Positions 1-9,121 of a stretch of 64,000 nt of DNA are shown piece after piece. The stretch lies in the NCBI GenBank assembly GCA_963667455.2, contig CAXXFR010000019.1:310001-374000 (forward strand), read 5' to 3'. This DNA comes from Bin55 sp963667455. GTDB lineage: Bacteria; Pseudomonadota; Gammaproteobacteria; Pseudomonadales; Azotimanducaceae. Under the pieces are notes generated by a model. It worked only from the letters and a program-made list of their open reading frames with translations. It searched no databases and was not told where the DNA came from. How positions within the stretch are numbered: position 1 is the first letter of the stretch; the number at the start of each line of letters is the position of its first letter. Made by a program: the position numbers and the translations under genes.

Positions 1-470
1 ATGTAGCCGTCGTCGGCAGTTGTGAATAGGTGTAGGTCTCCCTCGAAAAGCCCCCAGAACTTGTACCTTTCCCCTCGAGCAAAGAACTTGATTGGAAACT
101 TCTTATCCGTGTTGATGGCGTACTTGCGCATCCATGTGTCCGGGTCGATGGACATGTCGTAACCATAGACGAAGGGTTGCAAGTGAAAGCGTCCTTCCTC
201 GTCGAAGAACTGGATGCCTTGTGGAGGGGCGTTGATGGCTTGTACGTTGCGATAAGTCGTGGTGTAAGGTGCTATGAACTCACAGATCGCCGCGATGAAG
301 TACATGAAGACAAGAAAGATCGCACTGGCAAACGCCAAGCGGTGTCTGCAGAAACGACGCCAAGCCAACTGTGCCGGCGTAGAGGTCGCGATTAGCTCAT
401 CGCGCTTCGGTGCTTGTTGCTGCACACCTTGGGCCGATTTGCCGGGATCGTTGGATTCGCGCTCACTCAT
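1..470 (-). CDS. ABC transporter permease, OppC/DppC type (partial)
   Basis: This is the N-terminal 156 codons of a second permease of a dipeptide/oligopeptide-type importer; the gene runs off the left edge. It starts at ATG 470 and overlaps the end of the upstream permease by 8 bases, a sign of translational coupling. About 40 hydrophilic residues come first, then R-R-F-x-R-H-R-L and a first membrane helix at about residues 45-67, followed by a long periplasmic stretch. This matches the OppC-like subfamily with an enlarged first loop. Position directly after an OppB-type permease supports the call. The EAA loop lies outside the window, so the family is inferred from N-terminal layout and context. 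Confidence 0.85.
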   Translation of the reverse strand, partial: MSERESNDPGKSAQGVQQQAPKRDELIATSTPAQLAWRRFCRHRLAFASAIFLVFMYFIAAICEFIAPYTTTYRNVQAINAPPQGIQFFDEEGRFHLQPFVYGYDMSIDPDTWMRKYAINTDKKFPIKFFARGERYKFWGLFEGDLHLFTTADDGY

Positions 471-1494
471 AGCGAATCCTTGGGTCGGCCCACGCCAGCA
501 TGAGATCGGAAATGAGCATTCCCACCACAGTCAAGACAGCCAACAGCATCAGAAACGAACCCGCCAAGTACATGTCTTGGGCTAGCAAGGCTCGTAGTAG
601 TAGAGGTCCTGTAGTGGGGAGATTGAGCACCATCGACACGATCGCTTCGCCGGAGATCAGCGTGGGTAGCAGTAGTCCGATCGTGCTGATGAAAGGATTG
701 ATGGCGATTCTGAGTGGATACTTCAGGATTAGCTTGACAGGCTTGACGCCCTTGGCACGGGCGGTCACAACATAGGGCTTGTTGAGCTCGTCGAGCAAGT
801 TGGCTCGCAGAATCCGAATGGTTACCGCAGTTCCTCCCAACCCCACAACGACCATGGGTTGCCACACATGCTTCAGCATGTCGACGAACTTCGCGAAGTC
901 CCACGGCGCGTTCTTGTACTCGGCGGAAAACAACCCGCCGATACTGATGCCGAAGTGCTCGTTGCCAAGATAGAGCAGAATCAGAGCTAGAAGAAAGTTC
1001 GGTATTGCGAGTCCGATCAAGGCTATGGTCGTCAGAACGTAGTCGCCAAATGTGTACTGACGTACAGCTGAATAGATGCCAAGGGGCAATGCAACCACCC
1101 AAGTGAACAGTAGTGCGGAGATGGTTATGACCAGAGTCAGTCCCATCCGCTCCCAGACGAGCTCGTTGACCGGCCGGGCGTACAACGCTGAGTAGCCCAT
1201 GTCACCGACTAGGAAATTGCCGATCCAGTGGAGGTACTGAAGGTGTATGGGTTTATCGAGGTTGTAACGGGCTTGGAGACTCTTGATCTGCTCGTCGGTT
1301 GCCTCTCTCCCCGATGCTTCCATTTGCGAAAGCATGGAAGTCACGATGTCGCCGGGAGGAAGCTGAATAACGACAAAGACGATCACGGAAATGATCAAGA
1401 GGGTGGGGATCATTCCAAACAGCCGTTTGGAGACGTACTTGAGCGTCGGTCGTTCGTTGAAGAACGCTACGACGTTCCGGTAGTAGGCGATCAT
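463..1494 (-). CDS. ABC transporter permease, OppB/DppB type
   Basis: Inner-membrane permease of a family-5 peptide-type ABC importer, 343 residues. The first membrane helix is at about residues 26-44 (after R-L-F-G-M-I-P-T-L-L). The cytoplasmic EAA-type loop shows T-A-R-A-K-G-V, and the C-terminus is D-P-R-I-R-Y-E, typical of DppB/OppB proteins. The start is ATG 1494, overlapping the TGA of the binding protein in TGATGA; a longer frame to 1599 exists but would run deep into the upstream gene. It lies between the binding protein and the OppC-type permease in one operon. ATPase genes are not visible and presumably lie beyond the left edge. The substrate cannot be told from the sequence. Confidence 0.92.
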   Translation of the reverse strand: MIAYYRNVVAFFNERPTLKYVSKRLFGMIPTLLIISVIVFVVIQLPPGDIVTSMLSQMEASGREATDEQIKSLQARYNLDKPIHLQYLHWIGNFLVGDMGYSALYARPVNELVWERMGLTLVITISALLFTWVVALPLGIYSAVRQYTFGDYVLTTIALIGLAIPNFLLALILLYLGNEHFGISIGGLFSAEYKNAPWDFAKFVDMLKHVWQPMVVVGLGGTAVTIRILRANLLDELNKPYVVTARAKGVKPVKLILKYPLRIAINPFISTIGLLLPTLISGEAIVSMVLNLPTTGPLLLRALLAQDMYLAGSFLMLLAVLTVVGMLISDLMLAWADPRIRYE

Positions 1495-3527
1495 CAATCC
1501 GCGATCAGCGAGGCGGGGTACTCTGGAGAATCGTCTTCCTCGTCGATGTACCAGGTGGCAGGATGGTAGGAGAGTGTCCAGCGGTTGTCCCAACCCCAAA
1601 TCCCCTCAGGGGGAACTCCCTTGAGTCGTTTCTTGACGACAACTGGATGGGGAGCCAGTCCGACCGTACCGATGACCCAGAGATTCTCAGCTCCGATACG
1701 CAGCATCTTGCGTCCGAGCTCAATTTGCTCCTCTTCGTCGAGTGATCGTTTCATTCGATCATGCGTATCCTGAAGGTCCAGGATGATCGGCGGAGGTTCT
1801 TCACCGCGTTCGCCGTCGGTCATGTACCAGCGCGACCACTCGTTCCACATGCCTCGGTCCCAGCTAATCGATCGCGGAAGCCACCAATCAGGAAACAGTG
1901 GAAACAGGATGTCAGTGACCCTATCGGCGTGCCAGAGCGTCATTTGCATCTCTCCGGCTCGAGCTCGTGCGTTCTGCAGACTTCCATCGACCAATTTCAA
2001 CCTTAAATCGATTCCCACTTCGCGCCAATATCCCTGCACCAGCTCCATGCTGATTCCCTTGGGAGTCTCAAAGTCGTAGAACTCCAACGTGATCGTCAAC
2101 GGCCTGCCGTTGGGAAAGTTCCGATAGCCGTCTCCGTCTGGGTCGGTCAATCCAATTTCGTCGAGTAGCGCGTTGGCCTTGTCGGGATCAAACTCAGTGA
2201 ACGCATGAGCATAAGCCTCGTCGTAATAGACGCTCGTGGGGTGCGCCGTGACTTGACGAGGGTCGCCTCGTCCGAAGTAGATGATGTCGTTCATTTCGTT
2301 GCGGTCGATGGCATGGCTCAACGCGTGCCTAAAGCGCTTGTCCCAAAACAGCGCACGTAGATCTTCGTCGTCGTAGTTATAGTTCGGCTGGATGGCGACA
2401 TCGCTGGAATGCAGGCGTTTCCAAATGTGGACTTTGATTTGACCGTCGCGCTCGCCTAGCTTGAGCAGCGGAATATCCTGGGTCTTGAGTTCGAAAGCCG
2501 CGAAGTCAAGCTGGCCGGTCGATGCCTGGGCGGCAATTAAGTCTGCTTGATCGACTTGCTCGGTCTGTATGACGTCGATGTAGGGAAGCTGGTTGCCTTC
2601 CGGATCCACTTTGAAGTAGTAGGGATTGCGGACATAGGTTCGCCGTGCGGGAGATCTCTCGATGACTTGGTACGCCCGCGTGGTCGGAACGTCTTTGCTC
2701 CACTCGCTTCCTTCCCTTCTTGCACGACCTATGAATCCCGACCACGTGATGTGCCCCTTTTCGTCAATTCGTTGCTTGACAATTTCGGGGTCGGTGTAAG
2801 TGGGATGGTAGGGCTCCCAATAGTGTTTGGGATCGAGCATGAAATCGCCGTATTGGGCGATGAAGTTCACAAAGAACGGATTGGGCTGGGGAAACCGATA
2901 CTGAAACGTCAAGTCGTCTATCTTGACGATTTCGACACCCAAGATGGTTCGGTCGGTTTCGATCGAATATTCCTTATTGAGCCAGAGATCGTTGAAGGTA
3001 AAGAGAAAGTCGTCGCTCGTCAGCGGCATTCCGTCCGACCAACGTATTCCTTCTCTCAGTTTCAGAGTGAGCACCAAGCCGTCGTCGGACAGTTGCCACT
3101 CTTCGGCGAGATTGGGAAGCATGGTCCGCATGTCAGCGGAAATGGTGAGCGCACCTTCCCAGTTCCAGAACTGCCATGTATCGTTGTTGACAATTCTCGC
3201 GGTTCCGCCGTACTTGCCGGTGCGCCAAAGCGGATAGACCACGGGAGGATCCTTGGGCAGTCGATCCTTGACGGGAGGTAGTCCCTTGTCGTCGAGATAG
3301 GGGCTTTGCTGAAATTCGGTTATGCCGACTTCGGATGCAGTTGGTTGCGGCTCAAACCACTCTTTGGGCCAATACGCAGGAGTAGCAAGGGCATGAAGTG
3401 CAAACAAAGCCAACGATCCTGCTAACAGTTTCAGAACGATTCTGGATGACTTCGAGACCTTGAGCTGGGTTGAATTCGAACGACGACTGGTTGAATCGCG
3501 TGGAGTGTGGGCGGATTTCGTTGGCAC
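1494..3527 (-). CDS. ABC transporter substrate-binding protein, family 5
   Basis: Periplasmic solute-binding protein of the importer, 677 residues, long for SBP family 5 (usually 500-600). A basic N-terminus is followed by a hydrophobic stretch at about residues 30-50 ending A-L-A-T-P-A, a probable signal peptide. Family hallmarks are G-I-R-W-S-D-G-M-P-L-T-S-D-D and, further on, F-R-H-A-L-S-H-A-I-D-R. The start is GTG 3527; no nearer in-frame ATG precedes the signal sequence. It is first in an operon with two permeases. Dipeptides, oligopeptides, opines and sugars are all bound by this family, so specificity is left open. Confidence 0.9.
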   Translation of the reverse strand: MPTKSAHTPRDSTSRRSNSTQLKVSKSSRIVLKLLAGSLALFALHALATPAYWPKEWFEPQPTASEVGITEFQQSPYLDDKGLPPVKDRLPKDPPVVYPLWRTGKYGGTARIVNNDTWQFWNWEGALTISADMRTMLPNLAEEWQLSDDGLVLTLKLREGIRWSDGMPLTSDDFLFTFNDLWLNKEYSIETDRTILGVEIVKIDDLTFQYRFPQPNPFFVNFIAQYGDFMLDPKHYWEPYHPTYTDPEIVKQRIDEKGHITWSGFIGRARREGSEWSKDVPTTRAYQVIERSPARRTYVRNPYYFKVDPEGNQLPYIDVIQTEQVDQADLIAAQASTGQLDFAAFELKTQDIPLLKLGERDGQIKVHIWKRLHSSDVAIQPNYNYDDEDLRALFWDKRFRHALSHAIDRNEMNDIIYFGRGDPRQVTAHPTSVYYDEAYAHAFTEFDPDKANALLDEIGLTDPDGDGYRNFPNGRPLTITLEFYDFETPKGISMELVQGYWREVGIDLRLKLVDGSLQNARARAGEMQMTLWHADRVTDILFPLFPDWWLPRSISWDRGMWNEWSRWYMTDGERGEEPPPIILDLQDTHDRMKRSLDEEEQIELGRKMLRIGAENLWVIGTVGLAPHPVVVKKRLKGVPPEGIWGWDNRWTLSYHPATWYIDEEDDSPEYPASLIAD

Positions 3528-3861
3528 CTGTTGGAACGACCCCTCTCAAGTCTCTGTGCGTAATCCCAATCCACCTCGAATACTTGGCCTCAAGAACCAG
3601 CGTGACGCGTGAGAAGACGCCGCTCAATCATACTCCCGTTGACTCATGGGAAGTGATCGATGTATGGATTCCTGTCGCTTGGAGCGTTAGTCTGTCTCTA
3701 CTTCGACGAAGAATCAAAGAGGAAGGTGGCTTCATGCTGAAATGGCTGCAGAACAAAGACCTGAAGTCCACATCGCACAGCTCCATTCATCGGGAATAGA
3801 GACACCACAGGTAGCCGCAATTTGAAAGTAGACTGGGGACAGAATGAAGTCTTGAACAACA
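3528..3861. other. intergenic, no gene recognised
   Basis: About 330 bases between the start of the binding-protein gene and the end of the HEPN-operon protein. Open frames here are short and overlap the coding strand of the binding protein. I see no RNA gene or convincing terminator. It should contain the promoter of the transporter operon, but no clear -35/-10 pair stands out. Confidence 0.4.
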
Positions 3862-4329
3862 CTAGCGGTGTGCCAACAAACTCCTTACACCAATCAGATC
3901 CTGCATCATGTCTTCTGGCTCAAGTCGAGTAGACAATAGCTCACCGTGGGCGATGCGATTGCGCATGCGATAGTGCTTCATCGTGACAGTCCATGGGCCG
4001 CTACCCGCCTCAAGCACCAGTGACAACCGATTTTTGAAGCTTAGCCCAGACCGCTTTTGATCGTCTGGGTCGTAAAGCGACCAAACTCGCCTGAGACTCC
4101 AAAGTTGCTGGGACTGGCCGCTAAGGATTACATCACGACATGCCTCATCGACTTCGGCCTCCAGTTGACCCCATGCAAGCACGAAGTACGCCTGGTCGTT
4201 GATGACTCGACTCTGCTCTACGAATTCTCGCGTTGGTTGTCCTCCAGACAGATCGACCTTGGCTAACAGACTCTTGAGGTGATTGTCAATTGACTCGTAG
4301 ACTGACAAGACAGTCTGAAGGTTGCTCAA
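3862..4329 (-). CDS. HEPN-domain protein, possible ribonuclease
   Basis: A 155-residue, probably all-helical protein without signal peptide or membrane segment. Near the C-terminus it has R-N-R-I-A-H (R123 to H128), the R-x4-H form of the HEPN catalytic motif with the usual polar residue after the Arg. The region with A-Y-F-V-L-A-W-G-Q-L-E-A-E-V (residues 47-60) resembles RiboL-PSP-type HEPN proteins. Family knowledge: many HEPN proteins are RNases in toxin-antitoxin, abortive-infection or RNA-processing roles; others are non-catalytic. The ATG overlaps the stop of the upstream gene by 4 bases (ATGA), so the two are co-translated. Function is inferred from the motif alone. Confidence 0.6.
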   Translation of the reverse strand: MSNLQTVLSVYESIDNHLKSLLAKVDLSGGQPTREFVEQSRVINDQAYFVLAWGQLEAEVDEACRDVILSGQSQQLWSLRRVWSLYDPDDQKRSGLSFKNRLSLVLEAGSGPWTVTMKHYRMRNRIAHGELLSTRLEPEDMMQDLIGVRSLLAHR

Positions 4330-4832
4330 CGAAGTACCTCAGCGAGCCACTCCCTTGTCAGTGCATGTTTCTCGCGTCGACGGTCTGAACGAACCGATTC
4401 CCATTTTGGAGGCTTGAAGATCTGGGATCTATCAGTAATGCGGTACCAGTGTCCGTTGCTCTTCATCTCGACGCGACCATTGTTTCCAACTATCCAGAGT
4501 GCTTCGGGGGCAAGCTTGACGATTGTTCCGGTCTCACTGTGCAGTTCTAGCGTTGGGATCTCTCTAGCGGGAACATCGAACGCTTGCATCATCTTTTCGT
4601 GCATGGTCACGGGTAGGCCCTCGCGGGACTTCCACCCGTCGGGGAGCAGTTCTCCGATCAATTGATAGAGACCGTTGAGGCGTTCTTCCCAATCGTCGAC
4701 TCGGCGCTCGACGTGCGGAGTGTCGACGTTGTCGCTAGTAACTTCGTCAAGAACGGTATTCAACGGATAGTCTCCGATGTAATCGTCGTCGAAGTATCTT
4801 GTTTCCATCTCCGATCTACTCATTCGTTTCAT
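4326..4832 (-). CDS. unknown protein, partner of the HEPN protein
   Basis: A 168-residue soluble protein that I do not recognise. It is acidic at the N-terminus (D-D-D-Y near residue 15), has a central part rich in short beta-like stretches (I-V-K-L-A-P-E-A-L-W-I-V-G-N-N-G) and a basic C-terminal tail (R-R-R-E-K-H). It lacks the G-S-x10-D-x-D signature of the MNT nucleotidyltransferases that often accompany HEPN proteins. It is first in the two-gene operon and its stop overlaps the HEPN start. ATG 4832 has AGG about eight bases upstream; a second ATG four codons in is possible. An antitoxin or specificity role would be a guess from gene order. Confidence 0.55.
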   Translation of the reverse strand: MKRMSRSEMETRYFDDDYIGDYPLNTVLDEVTSDNVDTPHVERRVDDWEERLNGLYQLIGELLPDGWKSREGLPVTMHEKMMQAFDVPAREIPTLELHSETGTIVKLAPEALWIVGNNGRVEMKSNGHWYRITDRSQIFKPPKWESVRSDRRREKHALTREWLAEVLR

Positions 4833-4844
4833 TGCAACACCTGT

Positions 4845-4873
4845 ATCTTAAGTGGACATATTGAACAAAACAA
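4845..4873 (-). promoter_or_regulatory. candidate sigma70 promoter for the HEPN operon
   Basis: On the minus strand a -35-like TTGTTT (4873-4868) and a -10-like TAAGAT (4850-4845) are separated by exactly 17 bases, and the -10 lies just upstream of the ribosome-binding site and ATG 4832. Both boxes match the consensus only in part, and the surrounding stretch is A+T-rich. Predicted by eye. Confidence 0.35.
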
Positions 4874-5415
4874 CAGCTTTTTATAAATTTCTCCCAATTT
4901 TTGGAATTGCGTTCAAGGTTCCGGAACCGGGGATAGGAGTAGCCAATAGCGGGATTTGCCGATTCCGGTTCTGTTTTGTGCAATCGACATCGGATTGACG
5001 CTTCGACTGCGTTGGTCCCGACGGGTCGAGGGCTTTCGGATGTGTTTCAACGCCCGGAATTTTGACACTCCCGCGTTCGCGAGCACGTGCAAGAGCATCG
5101 TCAGCAAAGGGTTCAAGGGATCGGTGGTTGGCTTCCGTTCGCCTAATCCGTCCAACATTGGCGTCCAAGTCAAAGAGGAGGGAGATCCCATGCTGAGAGA
5201 CGTGCAGTACTGCGCTCTGAATTCCGCGAATCACAGCTAGATGGAATCGGTGTTTAGCCAGCAAAGGGATGTACTATAAAGACTTCTCAAACTCAACTAA
5301 TCCGGTCGTTTCGCGTGGTCCATGAGTTCCTCAATCCACAGGTCACGCCTCTACGGCAGCCTCTGCTATCGGCTTAGAATTGGGATCCAAGAAGGGATTT
5401 GCTAGAGATAACAGA
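4874..5415. other. intergenic, no gene assigned
   Basis: About 540 bases between divergent operons. Frames of 90-130 codons exist on both strands (4881-5264 minus, 4956-5240 plus), but neither has a recognisable domain, signal peptide or good ribosome-binding site. A perfect 12-base palindrome GGTTCCGGAACC sits at 4917-4928. A decayed gene is possible; I cannot name it. Confidence 0.35.
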
Positions 5416-7230
5416 ATGTCCAAGACAGTCCGCTATTTGATCGGAGTCGTCATCGGCGTATCTGTCTCGTTGCTAGCTTGGTTCGCCTTCTTGACTGTGG
5501 AGGGATGGGTCAACCCTGGCGATGAAGCACTTTCGTCCGACAACTCGGACACTGATCGCAATTCTGAAAGTGGTCAAGAGGGAGCGTCCTCGTCAAGATC
5601 TGATTTGGGCAAAGACCTAGCTGAACTAACCCAATTCAAGAGCGATTTCGCACGAAGTGTTGCTTTGTATGCATTACTGGAACAATCAGACCGAACGGAG
5701 CTGATCGATCTGGCAACACGTTCCACAAGCATCGATCATTCGAGCAGACGTCGTTCGACTCAGGTCGCAATCGGGCGAAAAATTGCTACGGTAGATCCCC
5801 AATTAGCGCTTGAGACTGCTATGGACGTGCCGAAGTCGACTCGCGCTGGGTTATTGTCTGGCATCTACCACGAGTGGTCGACTGCAAACCTAGATGAAGC
5901 CATAGCAAGTGCTCAGACATTGGATACGGCGGCCGCACAAATTGCATTGCAGACAATTCTGGAGACGAGAAATGATCTGTCAGATAGTCTGCGACGCGAA
6001 ATCGCCGGACAATTCGGTCGGGAGGAATTTGCATATCGGCTGATTACCGAGCAAACGGCGGCTTTGCATGCCGACAATCCCGAAAGTGCTTGGCAAGTGC
6101 TCTTGGATGACGATATAGACAATGCCTATCAATTGCGCGAACTGCGACAGGCATCGTTGGGATGGGTGGACCGCGACGGACTCTCTGTCTTGTCCGATCT
6201 GTTTTCAGGTCCGAACGAGAGCCTTGACGCCTACGTTCGTTCGGAGTTAATCCGCAGCATCGTCGAAGTCGACCCCTTGGCAGCATTCAACCATGTTGTA
6301 GCGTTGCCGAGCGAAGAAAGAAAATTCTTGCTAAGTTCGATCATGAGGGTATGGGCACGAATCGAACCACAAGTAGCTTTCGAAGCTGCAGGAAAGATTG
6401 AACCTGTCTCTGAAGCTGAGTCCCTTGTGAGGGATGTGGTTTTTTCCTGGGCTAGGAATGACCCTCATGAGGTACTGTCTGGCCTTGAACAATTCGACAC
6501 CGAACTAATACTGGTAGCTGCCGATCAGGCGATCACCTCCATTGCTATCAAGGATCCAGCGGAAGCGGCCAGACTAGTTGAGGAGCTTCAATCGAAAGTA
6601 AGCAATACGTCCAGTATAGAGTACAGTCTCATTTATCACTGGTCGCGAAGCGACCCACGTGCGGCGATGGATTGGCTGCTCGAAGACTCTAAGAGAGGCG
6701 ATACCCTTCGCAACAGCTTAATCGAGCAAACACTGCGCGCTCTGGCCCATGAGGATCCTCAATACGCATTCCAGATCGGCTTGGAGCAACCGTTGGTTTG
6801 GGAGCATGACAACGGAATGGAGTCCGATGTCATCCTTGAACTCTCGAGGTTTGACATTGAAACAGCTATGTCTCTCTTACCCAAGGTTCGAGAGGAGTCG
6901 AAGAGCATTTCATACTTGTGGGTGGGCCAAGCACTCGTGAAGAAGCGAGATCCCTTTAGAGCGATCGAGCTTGGTGAGCAATTGCCCGAATCCCGTCGTG
7001 ACTTCTACTACGGTTCAATTGCCGGTGATTGGGCTGACACCAATCCCGTTCAAATGTATGAAGAGCTTGAGCAAATACCCGGAGCAAAGCTACGGTCGAC
7101 TATGGCTATGCAATTGCTGAGCAACAACACTAGAAGTCCTATCCTTACCAAGGATCAAATCGATCATGTGAAGTCGCTATTGACAGAAGAAGATGCAAAG
7201 ATCGTAGAAGAACGGGAACAACGCCAATAG
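5416..7230 (+). CDS. membrane-anchored helical-repeat protein, copy 1
   Basis: A 604-residue protein of a family with four copies in this window. One N-terminal hydrophobic helix (about residues 5-30) is followed by an acidic/serine-rich linker and then alpha-helical repeats to the end. Repeats recur about every 35 residues with cores such as W-A-R-x-x-P-x-x-A and K-D-P-A-E-A-A, suggesting a TPR/HEAT-like solenoid in the periplasm anchored to the inner membrane. The C-terminal part (L-L-P-K-V-R-E-E-S-K and L-P-E-S-R-R-D-F-Y-Y) is best conserved between copies. ATG 5416 is preferred over TTG 5380 because it sits directly before the helix; neither has an ideal ribosome-binding site. No catalytic motif seen. 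Tandem with copy 2. Confidence 0.75.
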   Translation: MSKTVRYLIGVVIGVSVSLLAWFAFLTVEGWVNPGDEALSSDNSDTDRNSESGQEGASSSRSDLGKDLAELTQFKSDFARSVALYALLEQSDRTELIDLATRSTSIDHSSRRRSTQVAIGRKIATVDPQLALETAMDVPKSTRAGLLSGIYHEWSTANLDEAIASAQTLDTAAAQIALQTILETRNDLSDSLRREIAGQFGREEFAYRLITEQTAALHADNPESAWQVLLDDDIDNAYQLRELRQASLGWVDRDGLSVLSDLFSGPNESLDAYVRSELIRSIVEVDPLAAFNHVVALPSEERKFLLSSIMRVWARIEPQVAFEAAGKIEPVSEAESLVRDVVFSWARNDPHEVLSGLEQFDTELILVAADQAITSIAIKDPAEAARLVEELQSKVSNTSSIEYSLIYHWSRSDPRAAMDWLLEDSKRGDTLRNSLIEQTLRALAHEDPQYAFQIGLEQPLVWEHDNGMESDVILELSRFDIETAMSLLPKVREESKSISYLWVGQALVKKRDPFRAIELGEQLPESRRDFYYGSIAGDWADTNPVQMYEELEQIPGAKLRSTMAMQLLSNNTRSPILTKDQIDHVKSLLTEEDAKIVEEREQRQ

Positions 7231-7288
7231 CCAGAAAAATGGGCAACTTAATCCGTATGGATCAAGAAGAACATCTGGAGTCTTGGGA

Positions 7289-9121
7289 ATGAGTCCAATC
7301 TCCTCAGAAAGAACCGAAGGAAGACGCGACTATTTCGTGGGAACGGCAATTGGAGTGGCTCTGGCCATAGGAGCAATACTTGTGTACCTGGCATTCGACT
7401 CCTCGAGTGCTACTCACAGTGAGGGAACTCACTCACTGCTCGCTCCTGAACGGGCGTCTACTGAGCGAAACGACGCTTCGAACGTAGCGACCTTGATCAA
7501 GTTCGAGATCGACTCACTGACAGAGTTAGATAGCTCCGAAGGTTCTTTTGCTTTCACGGCTAGCCTGCACCGAATCGTTGCAGAGTCGAGTGAGGAGGAA
7601 TTGGCTAGTCTTCTCGCGCAATCTGTTGACGTTGAACACCCTCGTCTTCGCGACGAAATTCAGAGAACACTGGGTCGCGGACTTGCCGCAAGCAATCCTC
7701 GTCATGCGTTGAACAAGCTAAATGACCTTCCTCCCTTACAACATTCTTCATTTGTTAGTGGAGTGTTCCAGGAGTGGGCCTATTCCAACCCGGACAATGC
7801 GATCGATTCCGCAATCGATTTGGTCAGAGACTTTAGAACATCGGCCATAGAATCAGTACTAAGTGCACGAAGTGACTTGTCCGACAGTTTGAGCCAGAGA
7901 GTTGCTAAAGATCTCGGAGCCAAGGTCGATGCATTGCTTATGGCCGGCCAGGAAGAAGTCAAGGAAGTTGTTGATGATCCAGAGCAGACTTGGTATTTGT
8001 TGACAAATGACGACCTAAATGACACCTATCAGCTTGAAGCACTCGTTAGAATTTCTGAACTGTGGGTTGAGAAGGATGGGGTTGCGATTATTTCCAGGCT
8101 CTATCCAGAGGGTAGCAATAGACCTAGTCAGGCTGTAACGAACAGTGTAGTAGCCGCCATAAGCGCCCAGGATCCCGAAGCCGCTTTCGAGTACGTCCTG
8201 AGCCTATCCGGACTAGACCGCTACAAGATTCCAATGATCTTGGCAACATGGGCGGAAACCAGCCCCATTGAAGCAATCAATGCGCTTTCAAAGATTGAGC
8301 TTGATATCCACGGAGAAGGGTTTCGACAAAGATTTGTTGAGATTTGGGCTGAGCGAGACCAAAGTGAGGTCATTCGGCATATCAAACAATTTGAACCAGC
8401 GATGCAATTGTTAGTTGCAGAAACGGTGATTCGAAATCTGGCTCAAACTTCTCCTCAAGAAGCAGTCAAACTGCTCGAACGTGTGGCCGACGGCTTTGAA
8501 GATACTTCAAGCATCGAATACAGACTCGCCATGGGATGGGCGTGGCTTGACCCGCATGCAGCTCTCGAATGGGTCTTGGATGAGTCCCGACTAAACAGCT
8601 CTCGTCGGGCGGACATGATAGAAGTTGTTGTTCGTCATTTGACGAAAATCGATCCTGTACGGGCATTTGAAGTGGCATTGGAGCAGCCTCTCAGAGAATT
8701 TCTTGGCGGTATGGAAACAAATGTAATCCGCGATTTGTGCTTTTCGGGAAACGTTGAGTTGGCAATCGAACTGCTACCCAAAGTACGCGAAGAGTCAAAG
8801 AAGAGCGCAGTAAGGAGCATTGGGTATGGTTTGATAAGTGCGGGGCAGACCAAGCGAGCATTGTCGTTCGGTGAAGAATTGGCAGAGTCACAACGGATGG
8901 ATTATTACTCGTCGGTAGCATCCTCATGGGCTGATGCAGAGCCACTGGAAATGCTTGAGGAGCTTCCTCGGCTACCCGATGAGCAAAAGTCAACCATGGC
9001 GGCGGCACTTGCTAAGGCAAACAAATTTGATCCGGTCCTCACCGATGAGCAAATGGAACAGGTCAAGACGTTTTTGAATGAAGAAGACGCCACGGACGTC
9101 GAACTCTGGGAGAGCTTGTAA
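7289..9121 (+). CDS. membrane-anchored helical-repeat protein, copy 2
   Basis: A 610-residue paralogue of the preceding gene, 58 bases downstream and probably co-transcribed. It has the same order: a short N-terminus, one membrane helix (about residues 18-38), a polar linker, then helical repeats with W-A-x-x-x-P and D-P-x-x-A cores. The conserved C-terminal blocks are L-L-P-K-V-R-E-E-S-K, a match to L-P-E-S-x-R-x-D-Y-Y (here L-A-E-S-Q-R-M-D-Y-Y), and a final L-T-D-E-Q-M-E-Q-V-K. ATG 7289 has GGAG eight bases upstream, which decides the start over TTG 7283. The two tandem genes look like an old duplication. Function unknown; protein-protein interaction is the usual use of such repeats. Confidence 0.78.
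   Translation: MSPISSERTEGRRDYFVGTAIGVALAIGAILVYLAFDSSSATHSEGTHSLLAPERASTERNDASNVATLIKFEIDSLTELDSSEGSFAFTASLHRIVAESSEEELASLLAQSVDVEHPRLRDEIQRTLGRGLAASNPRHALNKLNDLPPLQHSSFVSGVFQEWAYSNPDNAIDSAIDLVRDFRTSAIESVLSARSDLSDSLSQRVAKDLGAKVDALLMAGQEEVKEVVDDPEQTWYLLTNDDLNDTYQLEALVRISELWVEKDGVAIISRLYPEGSNRPSQAVTNSVVAAISAQDPEAAFEYVLSLSGLDRYKIPMILATWAETSPIEAINALSKIELDIHGEGFRQRFVEIWAERDQSEVIRHIKQFEPAMQLLVAETVIRNLAQTSPQEAVKLLERVADGFEDTSSIEYRLAMGWAWLDPHAALEWVLDESRLNSSRRADMIEVVVRHLTKIDPVRAFEVALEQPLREFLGGMETNVIRDLCFSGNVELAIELLPKVREESKKSAVRSIGYGLISAGQTKRALSFGEELAESQRMDYYSSVASSWADAEPLEMLEELPRLPDEQKSTMAAALAKANKFDPVLTDEQMEQVKTFLNEEDATDVELWESL

Noticed and set aside
4326..4832. MNT nucleotidyltransferase partner of the HEPN protein
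   Set aside because: The G-S-x10-D-x-D signature is absent.
4881..5264. 127-codon minus-strand frame as a possible gene
   Set aside because: No domain, signal or good ribosome-binding site; composition gives no support. Left as intergenic.
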